NCBI RefSeq assembly: GCF_048060095.1
Contig: NZ_JBLUOA010000001.1
Span: forward strand, 1,364,001 to 1,428,000
Length of the DNA stretch: 64,000 nt
From: JBLUOA01 sp048060095
GTDB taxonomy: Bacteria; Pseudomonadota; Alphaproteobacteria; Rhodobacterales; Rhodobacteraceae
Direction of reading: 5' to 3'
The notes under the pieces are model-generated. The model saw only the letters and a list, made by a program, of their open reading frames with translations, was not told the origin of the DNA and did no database searches. The translations under genes and the position numbers were made by a program. Shown here one piece after another: positions 35,470-43,470 of the stretch. The stretch's first letter is position 1, and each line of letters begins with the position of its first letter.

Positions 35470-35655
35470 GCGCGGAAGCCTCGTTCAAGTTTGACATGAA
35501 ATAGTGTCCGCATCACTCTGATAAAGCTTCAGAAAACGATCGGGTACTTTTATTCCAATCTATTTCTTGAATGACGACCCAGCGCGGGTTTTTATCGCGG
35601 TAGTGCACCGGAAGGGTGCTCTGACCCAAACTTCAATGCTCTGGGAGGAGACAAG

Positions 35656-36657
35656 ATGAAATTCCTGACCGCCGCCGCGGCCGCCGTGGCCCTTAGCTTT
35701 ACCGCACAAGCCGCCAGCGCGTCCTGTGAAGAGGGCGAAGTCGTCGTCAAATTCGCGCACGTGACCAACACCGACCGCCACCCCAAGGGGATCGCCGCGT
35801 CGCTGCTTGAAGAGCGCGTGAACGAAGAGATGAACGGTTCCATGTGCATGGAGGTCTTCCCGAACTCCACGCTTTATGATGACAACAAGGTGCTTGAAGC
35901 GATGCTGCAAGGTGACGTGCAGCTTGCCGCGCCGTCCTTGTCGAAATTCGAAGCCTTCACCGGCGTTTTCCAGATCTATGACCTACCGTTCATGTTTGAA
36001 AACATCGAAGCCGTGAACGCGTTTCAGCAGTCCGAGGCAGGGCAGGCGATGCTTGACAGTATGCAGCGCCGCGGCCTTCAGGGGCTGGCCTACTGGCACA
36101 ACGGGATGAAGCAGATGTCGGCCAACGTGCCGCTGCTTGAGCCGTCCGATGCAAATGGCCTGAAATTCCGGGTTCAGCCCTCTGACGTGCTGGTTGCGCA
36201 GATGGAAGCCATGGGTGCAAACCCGCAGAAAATGGCGTTCTCCGAAGTCTACGGCGCACTGCAACAGGGCGTTGTGGATGGACAGGAAAACACCTGGTCC
36301 AACATCTACGGCCAGAAATTCTATGAAGTTCAGGACGGCACGACCGAAACCAACCACGGCATTCTCGATTACCTCGTCGTGACCTCGACCGAATGGCTCG
36401 ACACGCTTGAACCGGACGTGCGCGACCAGTTCCTGACGATCCTCGGCGAAGTGACCGAGACGCGGAACGCTGAATCAACAGCCGTTGACCTTCAGGCGCG
36501 TCAGTCGATCGTCGACGCAGGCGGCGAGATCCGTGAACTGACGCCGGAACAGCGTCAGGCGTGGGTCGATGCGATGAAGCCGGTCTGGGAGCAGTTCTCA
36601 GAAGATGTCGGACAGGACAATATCGACGCAGCACAGGCGATCAACGCCAGCATGTAA
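35656..36657 (+). CDS. dctP: TRAP transporter substrate-binding protein DctP
   Basis: Periplasmic receptor for C4-dicarboxylates of the TRAP system. Signal peptide at 1-22 (MKFLTAAAAAVALSFTAQAA, cleavage near ASA). Mature family motifs: VVVKFAHVTNTDRHPKGIAA, IYDLPFMFENIEAV, LKFRVQPSDVL with the carboxylate-binding Arg, and VDGQENTWSNIYGQKFYEVQ. GGGAGGAG precedes the ATG. Transcription likely starts in the 239-base gap after dctD. A hairpin after the gene probably lowers expression of dctQM relative to dctP. Confidence 0.93.
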   Translation: MKFLTAAAAAVALSFTAQAASASCEEGEVVVKFAHVTNTDRHPKGIAASLLEERVNEEMNGSMCMEVFPNSTLYDDNKVLEAMLQGDVQLAAPSLSKFEAFTGVFQIYDLPFMFENIEAVNAFQQSEAGQAMLDSMQRRGLQGLAYWHNGMKQMSANVPLLEPSDANGLKFRVQPSDVLVAQMEAMGANPQKMAFSEVYGALQQGVVDGQENTWSNIYGQKFYEVQDGTTETNHGILDYLVVTSTEWLDTLEPDVRDQFLTILGEVTETRNAESTAVDLQARQSIVDAGGEIRELTPEQRQAWVDAMKPVWEQFSEDVGQDNIDAAQAINASM

Positions 36658-36666
36658 GCTGAAATC

Positions 36667-36699
36667 GGCGCGGGCCCAATGCGGGTCCGCGCCCTTTTT
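36667..36699 (+). terminator. Hairpin with T-run between dctP and dctQ
   Basis: GGCGCGGGCCC (36667-36677) pairs with GGGTCCGCGCC (36683-36693), with one G-T pair, and is followed by CTTTTTC. It is a partial terminator that could give the excess of binding protein over membrane subunits, or a 3' stabiliser of dctP mRNA. Confidence 0.75.
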
Positions 36700-36731
36700 C
36701 TAACTGAACGGCAGAAGAAGGGGGCATCGCC

Positions 36732-37409
36732 ATGCATCCGAAGCCGGGTGAGACTTTCATCGACAAGATCGAGGAAACGATAATCGCGTTCCTGCTTGGG
36801 GCGATGACGCTGATTACTTTCGCCAACGTGATCGCGCGATACGGGTTTAATAAGAACATCCTGTGGGCGCTGGAATCGACTGTGTTCATGTTTGGTTGGC
36901 TTGTTCTTCTTGGCACGTCCTATGCCGTAAAAAAGGGCGCGCACCTTGGGGTGGATGCGATCATCAACATCGTCTCCCCGCCGGTTCAGCGGCTGCTTGG
37001 CATGGTGGCCATTTCGGTCTGCATTATCTTTTCGTTCCTGCTGTTGAAGGGCGCTTGGGATTATTGGGCGAACTTCGCGAACCTGCCGGCAACGACGGGG
37101 CGCTGGTTCCCGACAGGGTTTGAAGAGATGCGCCCGACCTCGTATCGCGGCTGGTACGAAGTGACGGATATTCCGCATCCCGGCATCCTTGGCTGGATGG
37201 AAGGCGTCTTTAACGAAGGCGAATCCTACAACAAGATGCCGCGCCTGATCCCGTATCTCGTGTTGCCGTTGTCGATGGCGCTTTTGTTGTTCCGCTTTAT
37301 TCAGGCGGGCTGGGCGCTTGTGACTGGCAAGATCGACCGCATTGTCGCGAGCCATGAGGTTGAAGACGAAATCGAAGAAGCGCGCGAACGCGCCGGGGGG
37401 AATTCGTAA
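36732..37409 (+). CDS. dctQ: TRAP transporter small permease DctQ
   Basis: Small membrane subunit of the TRAP carrier. The N-terminal IEETIIAFLLGAMTLITFANVIARYGFN and the motif GWLVLLGTSYAVKKGAHLGVDAI are family hallmarks. Four helices are predicted. A 60-residue insertion (about 120-180, WFPTGFEEMRPTSYRGWYEV) between helices 3 and 4 explains the 225-residue length; such larger DctQ proteins are known. Its TAA stop shares a base with the dctM ATG (TAATG). Confidence 0.9.
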   Translation: MHPKPGETFIDKIEETIIAFLLGAMTLITFANVIARYGFNKNILWALESTVFMFGWLVLLGTSYAVKKGAHLGVDAIINIVSPPVQRLLGMVAISVCIIFSFLLLKGAWDYWANFANLPATTGRWFPTGFEEMRPTSYRGWYEVTDIPHPGILGWMEGVFNEGESYNKMPRLIPYLVLPLSMALLLFRFIQAGWALVTGKIDRIVASHEVEDEIEEARERAGGNS

Positions 37410-38803
37410 TGGAAGTCGCACTTCTTTTTCTGATGGTGATCAGCCTGATGCTGATCGGGGTTCCGATTTCGGTCAGCCTTGGCATGTCGTCCGTTCTGTT
37501 CCTTCTGTGGTTCTCGGACAGCTCACTCGCATCGGTCGCGCAAACCTTGTTCAGCGCGTTCGAGGGGCACTTTACCTTGCTTGCGATCCCGTTCTTCATC
37601 CTCGCCTCGACCTTCATGTCGACGGGTGGGGTGGCGCAGCGGATCATTCGGTTTTCCATCGCCTGTGTTGGACATTTTCAGGGCGGCCTCGCCATCGCGG
37701 GCGTGTTCGCCTGCATGATGTTCGCGGCGCTGTCCGGATCGTCCCCGGCCACGGTTGTTGCAATCGGGTCGATCGTGATCGCGGCGATGACGCAGGCGGG
37801 CTATACCAAGGAATTCGCCGCGGGCGTGATCTGTAACGCGGGCACGCTTGGCATTCTGATCCCGCCGTCCATCGTGATGGTCGTCTATGCCGCCGCCGTC
37901 GAGGTGTCCGTCGGGCGGATGTTCCTTGCCGGTGTCATTCCCGGCATCATGGCCGGTGTCATGTTGATGATCGCGATCTATGTCATGGCGCGGATCAGGA
38001 ACATGCCGAAGGGCAACTGGGCCGGATGGGGCGAAGTCTGGGCCTCGTTCCGCGATGCGGGCTGGGGGCTGTTGCTGATCGTCATCATCATGGTCGGGAT
38101 CTACGGAATCCCCGGCATCACCGGCGCGATCTTCACACCGACGGAGGCTGCCGCCGTGGCTTCGGTCTACGCGTTCTTTGTCGCGACCTTCATTTATCGC
38201 GACATGGGGCCGCTGGCGCGGGGCGAAGATGGCGGAAAAATCAGCCTTCTCAGAAAGCCCTACGCCGTGCTGACCGCGTTCTTCCACAAGGACACGCAGC
38301 GCACGTTGTTTGAGGCGGGGAAACTGACCGTCACGCTGATGTTCGTGATCGCCAACGCGCTGATCCTGAAGCATGTGCTGACCGAAGAACAGGTGCCGCA
38401 GCAAGTGGCGAACGCCATGCTGTCCGCCGGGTTCGGGCCGGTCATGTTCCTTGTCGTCGTGAACGTGATCCTGCTGATCGGTGGTCAGTTCATGGAGCCG
38501 TCGGGCCTTCTGGTCATCGTGGCACCGCTGGTGTTCCCGATTGCGATTCAGCTTGGGATCGACCCGATCCATCTGGGGATCATCATGGTCGTGAACATGG
38601 AAATCGGGATGATAACACCGCCTGTTGGGTTGAACCTGTTCGTCACCTCGGGCGTCGCGGGTATGCCGATGATGAGTGTTGTAAAGGCAGCGCTGCCGTT
38701 CCTTGGCGTGCTGTTTATCTTCCTGATTATGGTAACGTATATCCCGTGGATATCGACGTTCCTGCCGACCCTGATGATGGGGCCGGAACTGATCATACAA
38801 TAG
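37409..38803 (+). CDS. dctM: TRAP transporter large permease DctM
   Basis: Sodium-coupled large membrane subunit with about 12 helices over 464 residues. Conserved stretches: LAIPFFILASTFMSTGGVAQRI, CMMFAALSGSSPATVVAIGSI, AGVICNAGTLGILIPPSIVMVVY, TPTEAAAVASVYAF and GMITPPVGLNLFV. Starts within the dctQ stop codon. It ends just before the convergent tpiA stop, with only 17 bases between. Confidence 0.94.
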   Translation: MEVALLFLMVISLMLIGVPISVSLGMSSVLFLLWFSDSSLASVAQTLFSAFEGHFTLLAIPFFILASTFMSTGGVAQRIIRFSIACVGHFQGGLAIAGVFACMMFAALSGSSPATVVAIGSIVIAAMTQAGYTKEFAAGVICNAGTLGILIPPSIVMVVYAAAVEVSVGRMFLAGVIPGIMAGVMLMIAIYVMARIRNMPKGNWAGWGEVWASFRDAGWGLLLIVIIMVGIYGIPGITGAIFTPTEAAAVASVYAFFVATFIYRDMGPLARGEDGGKISLLRKPYAVLTAFFHKDTQRTLFEAGKLTVTLMFVIANALILKHVLTEEQVPQQVANAMLSAGFGPVMFLVVVNVILLIGGQFMEPSGLLVIVAPLVFPIAIQLGIDPIHLGIIMVVNMEIGMITPPVGLNLFVTSGVAGMPMMSVVKAALPFLGVLFIFLIMVTYIPWISTFLPTLMMGPELIIQ

Positions 38804-38820
38804 GGCAGTTGGCCGGGGGG

Positions 38821-39579
38821 CTAGTGCTTCCCGGCCGCTTCCAACGCCTTGATAATAAGCGAAAAATCCACCGCCTTCAGCGACGCACCACCGACCAATG
38901 CGCCGTCGACATTGGACACTTCGAAGATGTCGGTGGCGTTGTCGGGCTTCACTGATCCGCCATAAAGAATGCGCGTCGAAAGGCCGACGCCTTCGCCAAA
39001 GCGGCGTTCCAGACGGGCGCGGATGAAATCATGCACTTCGCCAATCTGGTCGAGCGTCGGGACTTTCCCGGTGCCAATGGCCCAGATCGGTTCATACGCG
39101 ATCACGAGGTTTGAGGCGTTGGCGATATCGGGGATCGATCCGGCAAGCTGACCCGCGATGATGTCGAGCGTATTGGCCGCGTCGCGCTGGGTTTCGGATT
39201 CACCGACGCAGATCACGGCGGTCAGCCCGGCTTCAATCGCGATGCGGGCCTTGGCGCGAACGTCTTCGCTGCTTTCGCCGTGGTCCTCGCGCCGTTCCGA
39301 ATGGCCGAGGATGACGTGGGTTGCCCCCGCATCGACAAGCATCGCGGCAGAGATATCGCCGGTATGCGCGCCGGACTCCGCCGGGTGGCAATCCTGACCG
39401 CCGGTCGCGATGGGAGAGCCTGCAAGCCGCCCCGACAAACGATGCAGTAGGGTTGCGGGCGGGCACAGCAGGATGTCGATATCGGTGTTCCGATGGGCGG
39501 CCTGCAAGGCGTCCGCTTCGTTCATTGCGGGCGCGAGGCCATTCATCTTCCAGTTTCCTGCAGCCAATTTCCGACGCAT
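38821..39579 (-). CDS. tpiA: Triosephosphate isomerase
   Basis: Interconverts dihydroxyacetone phosphate and glyceraldehyde 3-phosphate. Catalytic residues are in AGNWKMN (Lys), ILGHSERR (His) and AYEPIWAIGTGK (Glu). Phosphate loop: ILYGGSVKPDN and GALVGGASL. The 252-residue length is usual. It lies alone, convergent with dctM, and 14 bases ahead of the TfoX-like gene stop. Confidence 0.96.
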   Translation of the reverse strand: MRRKLAAGNWKMNGLAPAMNEADALQAAHRNTDIDILLCPPATLLHRLSGRLAGSPIATGGQDCHPAESGAHTGDISAAMLVDAGATHVILGHSERREDHGESSEDVRAKARIAIEAGLTAVICVGESETQRDAANTLDIIAGQLAGSIPDIANASNLVIAYEPIWAIGTGKVPTLDQIGEVHDFIRARLERRFGEGVGLSTRILYGGSVKPDNATDIFEVSNVDGALVGGASLKAVDFSLIIKALEAAGKH

Positions 39580-39593
39580 ACCCGTCCCCCGGT

Positions 39594-39923
39594 TTACTGT
39601 TGGTGTTCCAATGCCTGTCTAGCCCAATCGCAAGCGGCGTCCGCGTCGTCAAGCGCGGCGTCGGGCAGGGTCCAGTATCCCATCGATCCTTCGGCGCCGT
39701 CTTTCTTGCGGGTAAACGTGAATTTTTGCGACCCTTCGGCGGCGAGCGCCTCGGCAAATGCGCCGTCGGCCTTCAGGTAAATCGTACCGTCGGCGCTGGT
39801 AATGGCGAAGATATTGCCGTCGCAATAGTAGGTCGCGCCGCCCATCATCTTGCGATGGGTGATCGTACCGAGGGGGGCGAACAGGTCGCGGGCAAAGGCG
39901 ATGTCGGCGTCAGAAACGCTCAC
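39594..39923 (-). CDS. TfoX/Sxy N-terminal domain protein
   Basis: A 109-residue protein with only the N-terminal TfoX module (FAPLGTITHRKMMGGATYYCDGNIFAI). Stand-alone modules of this type are common and need not regulate competence. The start codon is GTG overlapping the sufA stop (GTGA), so it is translationally coupled to it. Role unknown. Confidence 0.8.
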   Translation of the reverse strand: MSVSDADIAFARDLFAPLGTITHRKMMGGATYYCDGNIFAITSADGTIYLKADGAFAEALAAEGSQKFTFTRKKDGAEGSMGYWTLPDAALDDADAACDWARQALEHQQ

Positions 39924-40285
39924 GCTTTGGCGGGGAGGGTGTCGTCGAATTTGATCGACTCACCACAGCCACAGGCTTCGGTCACGTTGGGATTGCGGAA
40001 CTTGAAGCCGGATTCAAGCAGCGACACTTCGTAGTCGATTTCTGTGCCAAACAAGAACATTTGCGCCATTGGCGCGATCATCACGCGGGCACCGTCCTGT
40101 TCCACGACCTCATCATGGGGGTCGATTTCGGAGACGTAATCCATGGTGTATTCCATGCCCGCACAGCCGCCTTTCTTGACGCCAATGCGCAAGCCCTGAT
40201 GGCCGTCCTTGGTCATCAGCTTGGTGATTTGCTTTGCGGCGGCGGGGGTCATTGTGACCGCCTGTTTGCCGGGAATTCCAAACAT
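39920..40285 (-). CDS. sufA: A-type iron-sulfur carrier (HesB/IscA/SufA)
   Basis: Carries Fe-S clusters to apoproteins. Three cluster cysteines are present: one in VKKGGCAGMEY and two in EACGCGESI near the C-terminus. The 121-residue length is normal. The gene lies between sufT and the TfoX-like gene, in the order seen at the end of many roseobacter suf operons, but sufBCDS are not in this window. Confidence 0.9.
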   Translation of the reverse strand: MFGIPGKQAVTMTPAAAKQITKLMTKDGHQGLRIGVKKGGCAGMEYTMDYVSEIDPHDEVVEQDGARVMIAPMAQMFLFGTEIDYEVSLLESGFKFRNPNVTEACGCGESIKFDDTLPAKA

Positions 40286-40398
40286 GGTGGGTCCGTTTCC
40301 GAGTAGTTCAACTCCAATCTAGGGGTTCAGGGGTGCGATCTCAAGCCGCGAGTCGTCGTTTCACAAAAAGGGTGTAACCTTCTGTAAAAGCGCGAATT

Positions 40399-40764
40399 TT
40401 ACATGAAGCCAAGTTCTAACCGCGCTTCGTCCGACATCATGTCCATGCCCCAGGGTGGTTCCCACGTCAGTTGGACGTTGACGGTTTTGACGCCGGCCAA
40501 GGGTTCGACCGCATCGGCAATCCAGCCGGGCATTTCGCCCGCGACGGGGCAGCCGGGTGCGGTGAGGGTCATGATGATATCGACATCGTTTTCGTCAGAA
40601 ATATCAATCGTATAGACCAGCCCGAGGTCATAGATATTGACCGGGATTTCCGGGTCATAGACGGAGCGGCACGCCTCAACAATCGCGTCGTAAAGGTCGT
40701 GATCGGTGCTGGAGGGCTTGATCAGAGGGGTGCCTTCCAGTTGTGTCTGTGACTCAGCGGTCAT
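40399..40764 (-). CDS. sufT: SufT-like (DUF59/MIP18) Fe-S assembly protein
   Basis: A DUF59 protein that helps mature Fe-S proteins. Conserved motifs: VYDPEIPVNIYDLGLVY and LTAPGCPVAGEMPGWI with the reactive Cys, then VQLTWEPPWGMDMMSDEARLELG. GAGG precedes the ATG at 40764; a long upstream extension on this strand has no family similarity. It is divergent from tgt and upstream of sufA by about 113 bases. Confidence 0.88.
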   Translation of the reverse strand: MTAESQTQLEGTPLIKPSSTDHDLYDAIVEACRSVYDPEIPVNIYDLGLVYTIDISDENDVDIIMTLTAPGCPVAGEMPGWIADAVEPLAGVKTVNVQLTWEPPWGMDMMSDEARLELGFM

Positions 40765-40858
40765 TGGGGCCTCACTTCTATAGTTGACCAAAGATATAAG
40801 GAATGGGCCGGTCAACGTCCAGAGGGGCGGGGGTGTGAAAATTCGCTGTGTGATCTGC

Positions 40859-40899
40859 GTATGACCGGCGTGCACAGTCTGTGCACCGGTTGTGCATAC
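40859..40899. promoter_or_regulatory. Large inverted repeat, candidate operator or hairpin
   Basis: The core GTGCACAGTCTGTGCAC (40870-40886) is a perfect 8+1+8 palindrome. It is flanked by ACCGG/CGGT and by outer arms GTATG (40859-40863) and CATAC (40895-40899). It sits upstream of sufT, whose start is about 95 bases away, and could bind a dimeric or tetrameric regulator. Confidence 0.55.
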
Positions 40900-40984
40900 A
40901 CGAAAACTGCACGTCAGGGGCCGTGTTGGCGGTGTTTGGTGCGGTCGTGCACAAAGGCGACCGTTGCACGCGGTGCGGGTCGCG

Positions 40985-41025
40985 GGTGCCTTCGGCGAGA
41001 GTATTTTGGGCAAGATGAAACGGGG
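40985..41025 (+). repeat. Dispersed intergenic repeat, copy 3
   Basis: Reads GGTGCCTTCGGCGAGAGTAT then TTTGGGCAAGATGAAACGGG, differing from copy 1 at a few positions. It ends about 45 bases before the tgt start codon. Confidence 0.7.
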
Positions 41026-41069
41026 GCGCGGGGCTTTGCATTTTCGCGTAGCTGGCGTAAGGGGCTGCC

Positions 41070-42197
41070 ATGAGCCGTTTTTCATTTTCCCTGAACGCCA
41101 CCGATGGCAAGGCCCGGACCGGAGTGATCAATACGCCGCGCGGTGACATCCGCACGCCGGCCTTCATGCCGGTCGGCACTGCCGCGACCGTCAAGGCCAT
41201 GATGCCTGAGAGTGTCGCGGCGACCGGGGCGGATATTCTGCTGGGCAACACCTACCATCTGATGCTGCGCCCGACGGCGGAGCGGATTGATCGGCTGGGC
41301 GGGCTGCATCGGTTCATGAACTGGGACAAGCCGATCCTGACCGACAGCGGCGGGTTTCAGGTGATGAGTCTCGCGGATTTGCGAAAGCTGACCGAAGAAG
41401 GCGTGACCTTCAAATCGCATATCGACGGGTCCAAGCATGAGATCACGCCGGAACGGTCGATGGAGATTCAGCGGCTGCTGGGATCAGACATCGTGATGTG
41501 TTTTGATGAATGCCCGGCGCTGCCAGCAAGTCGGGATCGGATCGCGGAGTCGATGCGCCTGTCGATGCGGTGGGCAAAGCGGTCGCGCGACGCCTTTGGC
41601 GACCGGCCGGGCCATGCGCTGTTCGGCATCCAGCAGGGCGGGTTGGAGCAGGATTTGCGCGCGGAGTCGGCTGAGGCGCTGATCGCCATTGGGTTTGATG
41701 GTTATGCGGTCGGCGGTTTGGCCGTGGGTGAGGGGCAGGAGGCGATGTTCGGCGTGCTGGACTATGCGCCGGACATGCTGCCCGAGGACAAGCCACGCTA
41801 TCTGATGGGGGTGGGCAAGCCCGACGATCTGGTTGGCGGCGTGGCGCGGGGCATTGACATGTTCGATTGCGTGCTGCCCAGCCGTTCGGGCCGGACGGGG
41901 CAGGCGTTTACGCGGCGCGGCACGGTCAATATCAAGAATGCAAGGCATCAGGACGATCCGAGGCCGCTGGACGCGGAGTGTAGCTGTCCGGCTTGTTCGA
42001 ACTACTCCCGCGCCTATTTGCACCACGTTTTCCGGGCGCAGGAGATGATTTCAGGGATGCTGTTGACCTGGCACAACCTGCATTATTATCAGGAACTTAT
42101 GGCTGGAATGCGCGCCGTAATTGCCGACGGGCGGTTTGAGGCGTTTCAGGCAGACTTTCACGCCTTGCGTGCAGATGGAGATATTGAGCCGATTTAG
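41070..42197 (+). CDS. tgt: Queuine tRNA-ribosyltransferase
   Basis: Exchanges guanine for preQ1 at the wobble position of GUN tRNAs, which include the tRNA-Asp copies in this window. Active-site segments: LTDSGGFQVMSLADL and FDCVLPSRSGRTGQAFT. The zinc site is CSCPACSNYSRAYLHH (three Cys and His). The 375-residue length is typical. The 102-residue membrane protein follows on the opposite strand. Confidence 0.96.
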   Translation: MSRFSFSLNATDGKARTGVINTPRGDIRTPAFMPVGTAATVKAMMPESVAATGADILLGNTYHLMLRPTAERIDRLGGLHRFMNWDKPILTDSGGFQVMSLADLRKLTEEGVTFKSHIDGSKHEITPERSMEIQRLLGSDIVMCFDECPALPASRDRIAESMRLSMRWAKRSRDAFGDRPGHALFGIQQGGLEQDLRAESAEALIAIGFDGYAVGGLAVGEGQEAMFGVLDYAPDMLPEDKPRYLMGVGKPDDLVGGVARGIDMFDCVLPSRSGRTGQAFTRRGTVNIKNARHQDDPRPLDAECSCPACSNYSRAYLHHVFRAQEMISGMLLTWHNLHYYQELMAGMRAVIADGRFEAFQADFHALRADGDIEPI

Positions 42198-42199
42198 GC

Positions 42200-42508
42200 T
42201 TAGGCGCGGCGGTAAACCAGCTTGTAGCATAGCAGCAGCGGCAGAAGTCCTGCGGCGACCCACATCAGCGGCTTGACCCCGAGATACAGCACCGAGAACA
42301 GCAGTTGCCAGTCTTGGGCGCTTGCGCCGCTGCCGTATGGGGTGAGTGGGAAGATCGCGGCGGCGGCCAGCACGGGCAACAGCATCAGGCCCAGCAAATC
42401 AAGCATCAGCGCGCGGATGCGCGGATGTGCTTGCGCGAACCTTACGATTGGTCGGGCGACGAAGATCAGAGCCATCAAAACGACTAATGCGGCAACCACA
42501 AAACCCAT
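42200..42508 (-). CDS. Small membrane protein, unknown
   Basis: A 102-residue protein with three hydrophobic stretches (MGFVVAALVVLMALIFVARP, LMLDLLGLMLLPVLAAAAIF, PLMWVAAGLLPLLLCYKLVY). I start at the ATG after the AAGG-like site rather than at an upstream one. It is convergent with tgt, two bases from its stop. No family recognised. Confidence 0.6.
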   Translation of the reverse strand: MGFVVAALVVLMALIFVARPIVRFAQAHPRIRALMLDLLGLMLLPVLAAAAIFPLTPYGSGASAQDWQLLFSVLYLGVKPLMWVAAGLLPLLLCYKLVYRRA

Positions 42509-42691
42509 TTGTTTCCCTTTCCCAAGCAGCGTGTAACGGAAACAGGCTATTTTCGGTTTTGGGCAAAACTGTGGTCGTCCCAAGGTGCTGTGGTGGCGTT
42601 AACATGACGCGGGATCAACGGTTTAGGACGGTGTTTTGGGCCGAGTGGCGCGGTGTGGTAAACTGGAAGTGTCCGAGTAGGAGGAGCCCCC

Positions 42692-43276
42692 ATGCGCGCC
42701 ATTGTTATTGGTTTTGCAACCTCAGCCGTCATCGCCGCGACCGCCGCCGCGCAAGATACCGAGGAGGAGATCGATTTTTGCAATGTCGATCCTGAGATAT
42801 ATTCGACCGTGTTGGCAGAACGTCTGGTCGGCGCGTGGCAGGTGCGTAACCTTCAAGGGTATCTGGTGCGCAACGGGCAACGGGTGGCGCTGCCGCCCCT
42901 TGTCGAAACGACTGAAACAATGTCGATCATCGGCGGGGAACTGAGTTTCACGATGGATGACGGGCAGGGGCCGTTTGCAATCCGGTTTATTGATCCCGGT
43001 GAAGAAGGTTGGACGATTGACCCGGACCCTGACGACCCCACGGAAAACGAGGTCGCGCTGTCGAGCGGAGACATGGCGCTGGCACAGGGGTGTGAGTCCG
43101 ATCAGGACTTTGTCCGGTTATATGTCGAAGGCACGAACATGAGCGAGGCCGGGCCGGTGAATTTCAAGGTCCGCATGTTTGTCGTCAACGATTTCACCAT
43201 CTACGGCGTGGTTGAAGGCACTGTGCCAGGCCAGAATATGATGGCGCGTCGGGTCATGCAGGCGACGAAACTCTGA
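42692..43276 (+). CDS. Exported hypothetical protein
   Basis: A 194-residue protein with a signal peptide (MRAIVIGFATSAVIAATAAA, cut near AAAQD). The mature part has two cysteines (IDFC, AQGCESDQ) that might pair, and a beta-rich lipocalin-like pattern (LVGAWQVRNLQGYLV, GELSFTMDDGQGPFAIRFI). GGAGGAG precedes the ATG. It lies between tgt and lon. No family recognised with confidence. Confidence 0.65.
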   Translation: MRAIVIGFATSAVIAATAAAQDTEEEIDFCNVDPEIYSTVLAERLVGAWQVRNLQGYLVRNGQRVALPPLVETTETMSIIGGELSFTMDDGQGPFAIRFIDPGEEGWTIDPDPDDPTENEVALSSGDMALAQGCESDQDFVRLYVEGTNMSEAGPVNFKVRMFVVNDFTIYGVVEGTVPGQNMMARRVMQATKL

Positions 43277-43367
43277 ATTTCGGCGCGAATGCCAGAAAAT
43301 GGTGCGGGCGGTCCTTGCCCCCACTGGGACGAGAGGGCAAACTGCGCCGAACCAAATCGAGTCCCGG

Positions 43368-43394
43368 CTTGAAAGAAGGGTAGAAAAGCCCCAC
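43368..43394 (+). promoter_or_regulatory. Sigma-32 (RpoH) type promoter of lon
   Basis: CTTGAAA (43368-43374) and CCCCAC (43389-43394), spaced about as in heat-shock promoters, lie about 77 bases before the lon start. lon is a classic RpoH target. Confidence 0.6.
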
Positions 43395-43470
43395 GTCAAT
43401 GAGCCGAGACCGGAGAGGGCCGAGCGTTGCCGCACAGCGGGACTGGTGCCTTCTTGCTAGCCAAGGAAAT

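Larger units (their letters stand above)
40765..41069. other. Divergent intergenic region sufT/tgt (305 bases)
   Basis: No gene seen. It contains the large dyad at 40859-40899, several further TGCAC words (around 40908, 40948 and 40965), the dispersed repeat copy 3, and the ribosome-binding region of tgt (GTAAGGGGCTGCC before the ATG). The divergent promoters of sufT and tgt must lie here. Confidence 0.7.

Noticed and set aside
35491..35520. TTGACA as a full sigma-70 promoter of dctP
   Set aside because: No acceptable -10 hexamer follows at 16-18 bases, so only the -35-like word is noted.
37523..38800. Long open frame on the - strand opposite dctM
   Set aside because: It yields an Asp/His/Arg-rich product with no domain, as expected from the reverse of a membrane-protein gene.
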